Assembly: GCF_041449215.1 (NCBI RefSeq)
Contig: NZ_JBGNFV010000002.1
Coordinates: 62,001-126,000, forward strand
Direction of reading: 5' to 3'
DNA length: 64,000 nt
Source of the DNA: Roseivirga sp. BDSF3-8
GTDB lineage: Bacteria > Bacteroidota > Bacteroidia > Cytophagales > Cyclobacteriaceae
The notes below the pieces were generated by a model, which saw only the letters and a list, made by a program, of their open reading frames with translations, was not told the DNA's origin and made no database searches. Each line of letters starts with the position of its first letter. The first letter of the stretch is position 1. The position numbers and the translations under genes were made by a program. Of the stretch, positions 15,542 to 24,011 are shown piece by piece.

Positions 15542-15712
15542 ATGAGTGCCATTTTTATCCTTATCGGAATTAGCCTGCTGGTAGCCTGTGGCTTCCTGGG
15601 GGCCTTTCTGTGGGCCAGCAAGAGCGGCCAGTATGAAGATGATTACACGCCCTCTGTCCGTATGCTCTTCGATGACGAACTGATCGATAAAAGTCAAAAA
15701 ACCGGAAAGTAG
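15542..15712 (+). CDS. ccoS: cbb3 oxidase maturation protein CcoS
   Basis: A 56-residue single-pass membrane protein. The N-terminal helix is FILIGISLLVACGFLGAFLW, followed by ASKSGQYEDD, the conserved W-x3-S-G-Q-[YF]-D/E-D pattern of CcoS/FixS. CcoS is needed to insert haem and copper into CcoN. It begins the ccoS-ccoNO-ccoQ-ccoP run, ends two bases before the ccoNO start, and lies downstream of the FNR-type promoter. Confidence 0.93.
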   Translation: MSAIFILIGISLLVACGFLGAFLWASKSGQYEDDYTPSVRMLFDDELIDKSQKTGK

Positions 15713-15714
15713 AT

Positions 15715-17943
15715 ATGAGTATCGGTGTACTATCCACATCCGAAAAAGAGAGCCGTTCCCGTGAGCAAATGCACCTCACACCGGAGCGGTTCTCTTACGA
15801 TAATAATATCGTTAGGATGTTTGCTGCCGCCACCACGATTTGGGGCGCTATTGGAATGCTGGTGGGCTTACTTGTGGCCCTGCAGCTTGTTTGGCCGGAT
15901 TTGAGCTTCGGCATTCCTTATACCACATTTGGCCGTATCCGACCGCTTCATACCAATGGGGTGATCTTTGCCTTTGTAGGAAACGGTATCTTCACAGGGG
16001 TATACTACTCGCTGCAGCGCCTTTGCAAAGCACGGATGTACAGTGATGCCCTCAGCAAGATCAACTTCTGGGGATGGCAGCTTATCATCCTCGCCGCCGT
16101 GGCTACCCTGCCGCTGGGTATCACCACGAGTAAGGAATATGCCGAGCTGGAGTGGCCTATTGATATCGCCATTACCCTTATGTGGGTGGTATTTGGTGTT
16201 AATATGTTCGGTACCATCCTCAAGCGCCGCACCCGCCACCTCTACGTGGCCATATGGTTTTACATAGCCACTTTTGTGACTGTGGCGGTGCTACACATCG
16301 TTAACTCATTCGAGATACCCGTTACTTTCTTTAAAAGCTATAGCTGGTATGCCGGTGTACAGGACGCCCTTGTACAGTGGTGGTATGGCCATAACGCGGT
16401 TGCCTTTTTTCTAACTACCCCTTACCTCGGCCTGATGTATTATTTTATACCTAAGGCTGCCAACCGTCCTGTATACTCATACCGATTATCTATTATACAC
16501 TTCTGGGCTCTCATATTCATCTATATATGGGCCGGTCCTCACCACCTGCTGTACAATGCCCTGCCTGACTGGGCGCAGAACCTGGGCGTGGTATTCTCCA
16601 TCATGCTGATTGCGCCTAGCTGGGGCGGTATGCTGAACGGCCTCCTTACGCTGCGTGGAGCCTGGGACAAGGTGCGTGAAGATCCCGTACTTAAGTTTAT
16701 GGTAGTGGCCGTTACGGCTTACGGTATGGCGACATTTGAAGGCCCTCTGCTTTCACTGAAAAGCGTAAATGCCATCAGCCACTTTACCGACTGGACCATC
16801 GCCCACGTACACGTAGGCGGCCTGGGCTGGAACGGTATGCTCACCTTCGGTATGCTTTACTGGCTCATACCTAAGCTGTACCGTACTAAGCTGCACTCTG
16901 TGAAGCTGGCCAATGTGCACTTCTGGATTGCCACCCTGGGTATCCTCTTCTATGCCCTGCCTATGTACTGGGCCGGCTTTACTCAAAGCCTTATGTGGAA
17001 AGAGTTTACGGAAGAAGGGCTGCTTGCCTATCCCATCTTCCTGGAAACGGTTACTCAGCTTAAACCACTGTATGCGATGAGGGCCTTCGGTGGGGCTGTC
17101 TACATCGTGGGTGTGATTGTGATGGCCTATAACCTGATCAGGACTGCTTCTCAGGGTAAATTCCTGAAGAATGAAGAGGCAGAAGCCATGCCTTTAAGTA
17201 AAGACTACACTGAGCACAAAGGAGAGCACTGGCACCGCTGGATCGAACGCCGCCCTGTGCAGATGCTGGTAGGTAGCCTTGTCGTGATCCTGATTGGTGG
17301 TATGGTAGAGATGGTTCCTACCTTCCTGATAGAGAGCAATGTACCGCAGATAGCAACAGTGACGCCCTATACCGCGCTGGAACTTGAGGGCCGCGATCTC
17401 TATATCCGTGAGGGCTGTAATAACTGCCACAGCCAGATGGTAAGGCCCTTCCGCTCGGAAGTGGAGCGCTACGGCGATTACTCCAAGGCCGGTGAGTTCG
17501 TGTATGACCACCCCTTCCTGTGGGGTAGTAAACGTACGGGGCCCGACCTGGCAAGGATAGGAGGGAAGTACCCCAATAGCTGGCACTTTAACCATATGCT
17601 CAATCCGGAAAGCACCTCCAGCGGCTCTATCATGCCGGTATATGACTGGCTCATTGAAGATAAGCTGGACTATGCCAACATCGGGGATAAGATAGAAGCC
17701 ATGCGTACCCTCGGGGTGCCGTATCCGGAAGGATACGAAGACAGTGCCCGTGCTCACCTGGAGCGCCAGGCGGCGGAGATCACGCAGGATCTGACGGAAA
17801 ATGGCATACCTGCCGTACAGGACAGTGAGATCATCGCGCTCATCGCCTACCTGCAGCGACTGGGTACGGACATAAGCGTGGAAGAGGACAAGCAGTACGA
17901 GCCTTATGAGATAGCTCCGGCCGAAGAGCCAGCGATACGATAA
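15715..17943 (+). CDS. ccoNO: cbb3-type cytochrome c oxidase, fused CcoN-CcoO subunits
   Basis: A 742-residue fusion of the catalytic subunit and the monohaem cytochrome c subunit, common in Bacteroidota. The CcoN part (about 1-480) shows the haem b ligand in RPLHTNGVIFAF, the CuB ligand region WWYGHNAVAFF with HH in GPHHLLYN, and the paired haem histidines in AHVHVGGLGWNG. After a linker and a membrane helix (MLVGSLVVILIGGMVEMVP), the CcoO part has one haem c site C-N-N-C-H near residue 568 and a conserved MVRPFRSEVERYGDYSKAGE segment. The enzyme reduces O2 with high affinity and pumps protons at the inner membrane. Confidence 0.95.
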   Translation: MSIGVLSTSEKESRSREQMHLTPERFSYDNNIVRMFAAATTIWGAIGMLVGLLVALQLVWPDLSFGIPYTTFGRIRPLHTNGVIFAFVGNGIFTGVYYSLQRLCKARMYSDALSKINFWGWQLIILAAVATLPLGITTSKEYAELEWPIDIAITLMWVVFGVNMFGTILKRRTRHLYVAIWFYIATFVTVAVLHIVNSFEIPVTFFKSYSWYAGVQDALVQWWYGHNAVAFFLTTPYLGLMYYFIPKAANRPVYSYRLSIIHFWALIFIYIWAGPHHLLYNALPDWAQNLGVVFSIMLIAPSWGGMLNGLLTLRGAWDKVREDPVLKFMVVAVTAYGMATFEGPLLSLKSVNAISHFTDWTIAHVHVGGLGWNGMLTFGMLYWLIPKLYRTKLHSVKLANVHFWIATLGILFYALPMYWAGFTQSLMWKEFTEEGLLAYPIFLETVTQLKPLYAMRAFGGAVYIVGVIVMAYNLIRTASQGKFLKNEEAEAMPLSKDYTEHKGEHWHRWIERRPVQMLVGSLVVILIGGMVEMVPTFLIESNVPQIATVTPYTALELEGRDLYIREGCNNCHSQMVRPFRSEVERYGDYSKAGEFVYDHPFLWGSKRTGPDLARIGGKYPNSWHFNHMLNPESTSSGSIMPVYDWLIEDKLDYANIGDKIEAMRTLGVPYPEGYEDSARAHLERQAAEITQDLTENGIPAVQDSEIIALIAYLQRLGTDISVEEDKQYEPYEIAPAEEPAIR

Positions 17944-17970
17944 AGCGATAACCTAACCGGAAGCCGGAAG

Positions 17971-17995
17971 TGGCGGGAGGTATGACCCTCCCGCC
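17971..17995 (+). other. Intergenic hairpin between ccoNO and ccoQ
   Basis: A GC-rich stem TGGCGGGAGG (17971-17980), loop TATGA, CCTCCCGCCA (17986-17995), without a T run. It is unlikely to be a terminator because the oxidase genes continue downstream; a processing or mRNA-stabilising element that sets subunit ratios is a plausible reading. Confidence 0.55.
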
Positions 17996-18029
17996 ATGAA
18001 CCCGGAGTTTCTGACCAAATACTGATATC

Positions 18030-18230
18030 ATGTTAAAGTTCATAAAACATCATATGGAAAGCATCAGTGGTATAGATATTTACCCCCTGTTTTCCCTCAT
18101 CGTTTTCTTCCTCTTCTTCACCGTGCTCATCGTGCTGGTGATGCGTACCGGTAAAAGCAAGATAGACGAAGTAGCGGCCATGCCTCTGGATACTGATACA
18201 CTGCCTACTAATCTTACGAGCCATGAATAA
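18030..18230 (+). CDS. ccoQ: cbb3 oxidase small subunit CcoQ
   Basis: A 66-residue single-helix protein (YPLFSLIVFFLFFTVLIVLVM) followed by a short basic/acidic cytoplasmic tail, sited between ccoNO and ccoP, as expected for CcoQ, which stabilises the complex. Its last codons overlap the ccoP start by 8 bp. Confidence 0.85.
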   Translation: MLKFIKHHMESISGIDIYPLFSLIVFFLFFTVLIVLVMRTGKSKIDEVAAMPLDTDTLPTNLTSHE

Positions 18231-19155
18231 ATACATGAAATATAGCTTAGCAACCGTCCTGCTGCTGGGAGTGAGCCCGCTGGCTGCCTTTGCACAGGCA
18301 TCCGGTGCAGCCGGCTATAGTGAACAGGACCTCATGCTCTACGGCATCATCGGCCTGCTGGCCCTGCTGATACTTGCCACTGCCGGCCTGGTATACAGTG
18401 TCTTCTCACTGATGAAGTTCCTCAAAGATCCTGAGGGGGCGCTGGCAGAAAGCGAAGCGGAAGAAACGAGCTTCTGGCAGCGCTTTAATACCAAATTTAA
18501 CGACGCGGTGCCGCTGGAACGCGAGGAGGAGGTACTTACAGACCATGAGTATGACGGCATACACGAACTGGATAACAACCTGCCCCCCTGGTGGAAGTAC
18601 ATGTTCTATGCCACAATCGTGTTTGCCGTGGGCTACCTCGCATCCTTCCATATGTTTGGCCTGATGGATAGCCAGGCAGAGGCTTTTGAGGTAGAAATGC
18701 TGGAAGCAGAGCTGTCCCGCAAGGCCTACCTGGCCAGTGCCGCCAACCTGATCGATGAGACCAACGTGGCGCTGATGACGGATGAGGCAGGACTGGAAGC
18801 GGGTAAAACGCTCTACCTGCAGCACTGTATGCCCTGCCACGCCAAGGATGGCGGGGGAGGGGTAGGTCCGAACCTCACAGACCCCTACTGGCTGCACGGT
18901 GGCACCATCCACGATGTATTCTCTACGGTAAAATACGGTGTGCAGGAAAAAGGCATGATCAGTTGGGAGAGCATCCTTACACCCCAACAGATGCAGGAAG
19001 TGTCAAGCTACGTCATCAGCCTGCAGGGCACCGAACCTGCTAACCCCAAAGAACCCCAGGGCAAAATGGTAGCTCCCGTAGAGCCCGAAACAGTTACGGA
19101 CGAGATAGAGGTAACCAAAGAACCTGACGGGGATGTGGAGAATAGTAATGAATGA
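18223..19155 (+). CDS. ccoP: cbb3 oxidase cytochrome c subunit CcoP (single haem)
   Basis: A 310-residue protein with an N-terminal signal-like segment, a membrane helix (YGIIGLLALLILATAGLVYSV), the CcoP/FixP N-terminal signature DNNLPPWWKYMFYATIVFAV with a second helix, and one haem c site C-M-P-C-H near residue 202. Proteobacterial CcoP carries two haem sites; here only one is seen, as in other Bacteroidota. It passes electrons from periplasmic donors to CcoO. The C-terminus (after about 280) is a Pro/Glu-rich tail. Start ATG 18223 overlaps ccoQ. Confidence 0.92.
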   Translation: MNKYMKYSLATVLLLGVSPLAAFAQASGAAGYSEQDLMLYGIIGLLALLILATAGLVYSVFSLMKFLKDPEGALAESEAEETSFWQRFNTKFNDAVPLEREEEVLTDHEYDGIHELDNNLPPWWKYMFYATIVFAVGYLASFHMFGLMDSQAEAFEVEMLEAELSRKAYLASAANLIDETNVALMTDEAGLEAGKTLYLQHCMPCHAKDGGGGVGPNLTDPYWLHGGTIHDVFSTVKYGVQEKGMISWESILTPQQMQEVSSYVISLQGTEPANPKEPQGKMVAPVEPETVTDEIEVTKEPDGDVENSNE

Positions 19156-19235
19156 ATTTTGAATGCAGGAATGGTGGGAAGTAATTGAATTACAGAGTAA
19201 TTGATTTATTGAGTAGGTGAAAATGGAATAGCCGT
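19156..19235. repeat. Low-complexity flank left of four-helix-bundle gene
   Basis: TGAATTTTGAATG and AATTGAATTACAGAGTAATTG (split here by the reader) are complementary in wording to the blocks before ccoS and after the inserted gene: GATTACTCTGTAA at about 19741-19753 is inverted relative to TTACAGAGTAATT at about 19191-19203. The inserted gene is thus framed by inverted low-complexity sequence. Confidence 0.5.
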
Positions 19236-19253
19236 GCAACGAGGGAATATTAA

Positions 19254-19634
19254 TCAGAGTTGGGCAGACTTTAATCCGGCGGATTTCTTGATTTTAGCCA
19301 TGATTTTCAAAAGTTCTGTAGCCTCAGTAGCCAGTTTTTCAAGAGAAGGAGGGCAATGGATGTTTGATTCATTCAGTAATTCGATCCAGAAACAGGTTTC
19401 GTCTGCCTCTTCTACTACTATGCAGATTTTAGCATAAAACTCTTTACCGGATCGGGCACGGCAAGCGGCACGATAGTTTGCTGCAACGGAAGTAGCACTT
19501 CTGAGAAGTTGCCTTTTAATGACATAACATTCGTCTGCCTTAGGTAAAGCCTGGCAAACGCGAATAGCCAAAAGGGCAAATTGCTTGGTTCGGGATTTTA
19601 ACGTATTAGAAAACTCTATGGTACTTGGTAACAC
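19254..19634 (-). CDS. Four-helix bundle protein (23S rRNA IVP-like)
   Basis: A 126-residue protein with family features: FSNTLKSRTKQFALLAIRVC, QLLRSATSVAANYRAACRAR (the conserved S-x-S-V-x-A-N-Y-x-E/A core) and VVEEADETCFWIELL. This is the family first found in intervening sequences of 23S rRNA genes and common as scattered solo genes in Bacteroidota; its function is unknown. It is on the opposite strand inside the ccoP-ccoG interval and is flanked by low-complexity repeats, so it looks like a later insertion in the oxidase cluster. Confidence 0.85.
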   Translation of the reverse strand: MLPSTIEFSNTLKSRTKQFALLAIRVCQALPKADECYVIKRQLLRSATSVAANYRAACRARSGKEFYAKICIVVEEADETCFWIELLNESNIHCPPSLEKLATEATELLKIMAKIKKSAGLKSAQL

Positions 19635-19714
19635 GGCTGATTGAATTAAGTGGCCTGCAAATCTAATATAAATTTTATCAGATCACAGGATAATTAAAGT
19701 ATGGCGCACTGCTT

Positions 19715-19790
19715 ACCACCCCGTCGTTCATTCTATTAATCGATTACTCTGTAAATCAATTACTAAACAATTCACTCATTAACAAACGTC
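19715..19790. repeat. Low-complexity flank right of four-helix-bundle gene
   Basis: Contains GTCGTTCATTCTATTAATCG, GATTACTCTGTAAATC, AATTACTAAAC and ATTCACTCATTAAC, the same vocabulary as the blocks at 9545-10290 and 15130-15445. It directly precedes the ccoG start. Confidence 0.5.
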
Positions 19791-19791
19791 T

Positions 19792-21216
19792 ATGCTAACG
19801 GCTGAGGAAAAACAATCTTATCGTGATAAAATTTCCACTGTGGATGCGGAGGGAAAGCGTGTATGGATATATCCTAAAAAGCCTTCCGGGCCGTATTATA
19901 ACTGGCGAAAGTGGGTGAGCTATGGCTTATTGATATTATTATTTGCGGGCCCGTTTTTAAGGATAGATGGGCAGCCTGTATTATTATTAAATATCCTTGA
20001 AAGGAAGTTTATAATATTAGGACAGGTATTCTGGCCGCAGGACTTTCATTTATTTGCCCTTGCGCTTATAGCGGGTGTGGTATTTATAATATTATTTACT
20101 GTAGTATATGGCAGGCTGTTCTGTGGGTGGGTATGTCCGCAGACCATCTTTATGGAGATGCTCTTTCGCCGGATAGAGTACGCCATAGAAGGCGACTGGA
20201 CCGCCCAGCGTAAGCTGGATAAAGAGCCCTGGCACCGTACTAAGGTCCTGAAAAAGGGCAGCAAGCACCTCATCTTCTTCGTGATCTCCTTTATCATTGC
20301 AAATACATTCCTCGCCTACATCATAGGTAGTGAGGAGTTAATTAGTATCATCACGGACCCGCCTGCAGAGCATGTCGGCGGCTTACTGGCCATCCTCATC
20401 TTTACGGGTGTTTTCTACGGCGTATTTGCGAAATTCCGTGAGCAGGTTTGTACCACGGTATGTCCCTATGGCCGGCTGCAGGGCGTGTTGCTGGATAGAA
20501 AGTCAGTAGTAGTAAGCTACGACTATAACCGCGGAGAGCCGCGGGGCAAGTTCCGGAAAAAGGAGGACCGGGAAGAGGTGGGTAAGGGCGACTGCATCGA
20601 ATGCATGCAGTGCGTGCAGGTATGCCCTACAGGTATCGATATACGTAACGGCACCCAGTTGGAGTGCATTAACTGTACCGCCTGTATAGATGCCTGCAAT
20701 ACTATCATGGATCAGGTAAACCTGCCACGTGATCTGATACGCTATGACTCAGAAGAGGCGATTGCTGACCCCACCAAAAAGAGCGGTTTTCGCATGGATA
20801 CGCGCAGCGTGGCCTACAGCCTGGTACTGGTGGCCTTACTCGGTGTCATCGGTGCGCTTCTGTTTATGCGCTCCCAGGTGGAGACCTCTGTACTGCGTAC
20901 TCCCGGCACGATGTACCAGGAGCAGCCCGATGGCCGCATAAGCAACCTCTACCAGTACAAGGTAGTGAATAAGAGTAATGAAGAACTGGAAGTAATGCTG
21001 ACTACGCCGGACCATCCTGACGCTGAGATTTCCTTTGTGGGTCAGGAGAGCATCATCCAGGTACCTCCACAGGGTACGGCCGAGGGCGCCATGTTCATCA
21101 TATTACCACAGTCAGCTATACGCGAGATATCCCAGGAAATCAATCTGCAGGTGGAAAGCCCGGCAGGCGAGGAGTTTGAGGCTGTAAGTACCACATTTTT
21201 AGGGCCTGTAAAGTAA
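19792..21216 (+). CDS. ccoG: cbb3 oxidase accessory ferredoxin CcoG
   Basis: A 474-residue membrane protein with several helices, the CcoG signature FCGWVCPQTIFMEMLFRRIEY (split motif around residues 110-130), a second CTTVCPYGRLQG motif, two [4Fe-4S] ferredoxin motifs (CIECMQCVQVCP and CINCTACIDACN, about 270-305), another helix and a C-terminal Ig-like domain. CcoG reduces Cu(II) to Cu(I) for oxidase assembly. It lies apart from ccoP because of the inserted gene, and no clear FNR palindrome is seen directly before it. Confidence 0.93.
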   Translation: MLTAEEKQSYRDKISTVDAEGKRVWIYPKKPSGPYYNWRKWVSYGLLILLFAGPFLRIDGQPVLLLNILERKFIILGQVFWPQDFHLFALALIAGVVFIILFTVVYGRLFCGWVCPQTIFMEMLFRRIEYAIEGDWTAQRKLDKEPWHRTKVLKKGSKHLIFFVISFIIANTFLAYIIGSEELISIITDPPAEHVGGLLAILIFTGVFYGVFAKFREQVCTTVCPYGRLQGVLLDRKSVVVSYDYNRGEPRGKFRKKEDREEVGKGDCIECMQCVQVCPTGIDIRNGTQLECINCTACIDACNTIMDQVNLPRDLIRYDSEEAIADPTKKSGFRMDTRSVAYSLVLVALLGVIGALLFMRSQVETSVLRTPGTMYQEQPDGRISNLYQYKVVNKSNEELEVMLTTPDHPDAEISFVGQESIIQVPPQGTAEGAMFIILPQSAIREISQEINLQVESPAGEEFEAVSTTFLGPVK

Positions 21217-21240
21217 GCCTGTGGGCGACTGCTCGAAAAC

Positions 21241-21306
21241 CTGATATATATCAGATTTTAGGCTGAGAGCACTCATACTCCGTGTAGCTTTCATTCCCCA
21301 CCTTTG
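21241..21306 (+). promoter_or_regulatory. Putative FNR operator and -7 box before ccoH
   Basis: Perfect palindrome CTGATATATATCAG at 21241-21254 and CACCTTTG at 21299-21306; spacing is 58.5 bp from the centre to the last G, equal to the ccoS and usp copies. The flanks AACC before and TTTT-G-GCTGA after are also shared with the ccoS site. Confidence 0.75.
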
Positions 21307-21415
21307 TCATAAATGAACGGGGATAGCCTGCGGCGCTCTGGTTAATTTTGCTAATGCAGGTCTTCGGTAGACTTATAAGTGCCCGGGTGTCCCCCTCATT
21401 TTTACTATAAACAGA

Positions 21416-21859
21416 ATGACTATGAAGTTTAATTGGGGACATGGAATCGCCTTGTTTTTCAGCTGTTTCGTAGGGTTTATGGTCTTTTTGGCCGTGAAGT
21501 CGCATAGCGTGAATATAGACCTTGAGGCTGAGGACTACTACGCTCGTGAGCTGGCTTATCAGGCACATATGGAAAAGAAACATAATGCCGAAAGCCTGAG
21601 TACTGCACCTGAAGTGCGCCAGGAGGGCCATACCCTGGTGGTTACCTTTCCCGAAGATGGCGTACCCGATACGGGAGAATTACTTCTCTTTCGCCCCAGC
21701 GATAAGCAGTATGACCGCGAAGTGGCGCTGAGGCCCTCCAAGGGTACTACCCGCACCCTGAATGTCGACGGTCTACCGGGCGGACGCTACCGCCTGCAGC
21801 TTGACTGGGAGCGGGCTGGCGTCGCCTATTTTACCGAACTTTCTGTTTACCTCAGATAA
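21416..21859 (+). CDS. ccoH: cbb3 oxidase assembly protein CcoH/FixH
   Basis: A 147-residue protein with one N-terminal helix (HGIALFFSCFVGFMVFLAVK), then the FixH-type motif DLEAEDYYARELAYQAHMEK and a beta-rich periplasmic domain. FixH/CcoH associates with the maturing oxidase. Starts at ATG 21416; the ATG two codons later (21422) is equally possible. It heads a run with the SafE-type exporter (7 bp) and hemN. Confidence 0.88.
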   Translation: MTMKFNWGHGIALFFSCFVGFMVFLAVKSHSVNIDLEAEDYYARELAYQAHMEKKHNAESLSTAPEVRQEGHTLVVTFPEDGVPDTGELLLFRPSDKQYDREVALRPSKGTTRTLNVDGLPGGRYRLQLDWERAGVAYFTELSVYLR

Positions 21860-21866
21860 CCATCTC

Positions 21867-22571
21867 ATGACTCTGGTGCCTGCCTTTATCATCGGATTTG
21901 CCGGTAGCCTGCACTGCGTAGGCATGTGCGGCCCCCTTGCTCTGGCTGTGCCTGCCGGCTCTATCCGGACAGGTCGCTGGCTGCTACACCGTACAGCCTA
22001 TCAGGCCGGCCGCCTCCTTGTTTATGCTTTACTGGGGGCGCTTATAGCCCTGGCAGGGCAGGGGGCCGCCTTTGCCGGCTGGCAAAAGGCGCTTTCTATC
22101 GGGGCAGGAATGTTTCTTTTACTACTAGCTGTATTACCTGCTCAGATGGAGCGCCTTGCCTCCGGTAACGGGCGTGTGGCGGCACTCATTTCCCGGTTAC
22201 GAAAAAAACTTTCTGTGCTTATTAAAGCCGGAGGATGGAAAGCAAGCGCTACCCTTGGGGCTTTGAATGGTCTGCTACCCTGTGGCCTTGTTTATGCCGG
22301 ACTGGCAGGAGCTCTGCTCACAGGCTCTGCCCTGAATGGGGCCTTATGGATGCTGGCATTTGGCCTGGGTACGCTGCCGGCCATGATCCTTGTGCTCACC
22401 TCCGGCAACCTGCTCCTGGCCCGGTTCAGGCCACAGGTGCGCAAGGTGATGCCCCTTACGGCTGGCCTCCTTGGCGTAGTGCTTATAATAAGAGGCCTGG
22501 AGCTGGGCGTGCCTTACCTGAGCCCCCTACTGGAATGGACCACCCGCAGCATACCTGTTTGCGGGGGCTGA
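21867..22571 (+). CDS. SafE/TauE-family membrane exporter of cbb3 cluster
   Basis: A 234-residue polytopic protein starting MTLVPAFIIGFAGSLHCVGM, followed by CGPLALAVP: the GSLHCVGMCGP signature of the cytochrome-biogenesis group of the sulfite-exporter (TauE/SafE, CcdA-like) family that sits in Bacteroidota and proteobacterial cbb3 clusters. About six helices are visible, with a second NGLLPCGLVYAGL motif. The paired Cys suggest electron or metal transfer, possibly copper delivery to the oxidase. ATG 21867 was chosen because an upstream open frame overlaps ccoH. Confidence 0.85.
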   Translation: MTLVPAFIIGFAGSLHCVGMCGPLALAVPAGSIRTGRWLLHRTAYQAGRLLVYALLGALIALAGQGAAFAGWQKALSIGAGMFLLLLAVLPAQMERLASGNGRVAALISRLRKKLSVLIKAGGWKASATLGALNGLLPCGLVYAGLAGALLTGSALNGALWMLAFGLGTLPAMILVLTSGNLLLARFRPQVRKVMPLTAGLLGVVLIIRGLELGVPYLSPLLEWTTRSIPVCGG

Positions 22572-22598
22572 TTATCCATTTAGAAAAACACTGGAAAA

Positions 22599-23951
22599 AT
22601 GAATACCTCGCTTATAAGAAAATACAATGTGCCCGGCCCACGCTACACCAGCTACCCTACGGTACCCTACTGGGACGAGACACCCCCTACAGAATGGGAA
22701 TGGAAGCAGCATGTAAAGGCCTCATTTCTGAGAGACAAAAGCATCAGTCTCTACATTCATCTGCCCTTTTGCGAGAGCCTTTGTACCTATTGCGGGTGCA
22801 ATACCCGTATCACAGTGAACCATAAGGTAGAGGTGCCCTACCTGGAGACCGTCCTGAAGGAGTGGCGCATGTACCGCGAACTGCTGGGGGAGGCACCGGT
22901 ACTGCGTGAGCTGCATCTCGGTGGCGGCACACCCACCTTTTTCTCTCCTGAAAACCTGGAAAAGCTTATTACTGGTATTCTTAATGACTGCATTGTGCCA
23001 GACCAGGCTGAGTTCGGCTTCGAAGGCCATCCTAATAATACTAATTACGCCCACTTACAGACTCTTTATAGCCTTGGCTTCAGGCGGGTAAGCTTTGGCA
23101 TACAGGACTTTGATCTCAAGGTGCAGAAGATGATAAACAGGGTGCAGCCCTATGACAGGGTAAAGCAGGTGACTGAGTGGGCGAGAGAGATAGGCTATAC
23201 CTCGGTAAACTTTGACCTCATATACGGTCTGCCTCTGCAGACCTCTGAAAGCGTGAGGGAGACCATACGGCTTACGAATACCCTGCGGCCCGACCGCATT
23301 GCTTACTACAGCTACGCCCATGTGCCCTGGGTAAAGCCTGGCCAGCGCCGCTATACCGAGGCGGACCTGCCCTCTAATGAGACCAAGCGACACCTGTACG
23401 AAATAGGTAAGAGCATGTTTGAGAAGAACGGCTATGCAGAGATAGGCATGGACCACTTTGCCCTGCCTGAAGACAGCCTGGCACAGGCCATGAGCAAGGG
23501 AGAGCTCCACCGCAATTTCATGGGCTATACCACACAGGCCACCGGTATGATGATCGGCCTGGGGGCCTCTTCCATCTCAGATACCTGGACGGCCTTTGCT
23601 CAGAATCTGAAGAAGGTAGAGGCGTACAAGGAAGCAGTAACCGAAGGCCGTTTTCCCGTCTTCAGAGGGCATCTTCTCACTGAAGAAGACCTGGTTCTTC
23701 GCCGTCATATACTTAACCTGATGTGCCGGTTTAAAACAGGCTGGCAGAAGGAGAATAGTGAAAATGTCTATCTGCAGGGAGTGGGAGACAGGCTGCGGGA
23801 GCTGGCAATGGACGGGCTGTTGCGCGTGGAAAAGGACTCCATCTCCATACCGGAGCGGGGCAAGCCCTTTGTGCGGAATATCTGTATGGCATTTGATGCC
23901 CGCCTCTGGCGAAAACAGCCGGAAACACAGGTATTCAGCTCTACTGTATAA
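22599..23951 (+). CDS. hemN: Oxygen-independent coproporphyrinogen III oxidase
   Basis: A 450-residue radical SAM enzyme. It opens with the HemN signature KYNVPGPRYTSYPT; the [4Fe-4S]/SAM motif is C58-x3-C62-x2-C65 followed by Gly and C67; ELHLGGGTPTF is the SAM-binding stretch. It decarboxylates coproporphyrinogen III to protoporphyrinogen IX without oxygen and so supplies haem under the low-oxygen conditions in which cbb3 oxidase is made. It ends the ccoH run and is followed by a bidirectional terminator. Confidence 0.94.
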   Translation: MNTSLIRKYNVPGPRYTSYPTVPYWDETPPTEWEWKQHVKASFLRDKSISLYIHLPFCESLCTYCGCNTRITVNHKVEVPYLETVLKEWRMYRELLGEAPVLRELHLGGGTPTFFSPENLEKLITGILNDCIVPDQAEFGFEGHPNNTNYAHLQTLYSLGFRRVSFGIQDFDLKVQKMINRVQPYDRVKQVTEWAREIGYTSVNFDLIYGLPLQTSESVRETIRLTNTLRPDRIAYYSYAHVPWVKPGQRRYTEADLPSNETKRHLYEIGKSMFEKNGYAEIGMDHFALPEDSLAQAMSKGELHRNFMGYTTQATGMMIGLGASSISDTWTAFAQNLKKVEAYKEAVTEGRFPVFRGHLLTEEDLVLRRHILNLMCRFKTGWQKENSENVYLQGVGDRLRELAMDGLLRVEKDSISIPERGKPFVRNICMAFDARLWRKQPETQVFSSTV

Positions 23952-23976
23952 GCGTTCATTTATAGCTTCTATAAAC

Positions 23977-24007
23977 AAAAATGCCCCGGTGCGTACCGGG
24001 GCATTTT
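23977..24007. terminator. Bidirectional terminator between hemN and secreted paralogue
   Basis: Stem AATGCCCCGGT / ACCGGGGCATT with loop GCGT, A run on the left and T run on the right, between two convergent genes. Confidence 0.9.
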
Positions 24008-24011
24008 GTCT

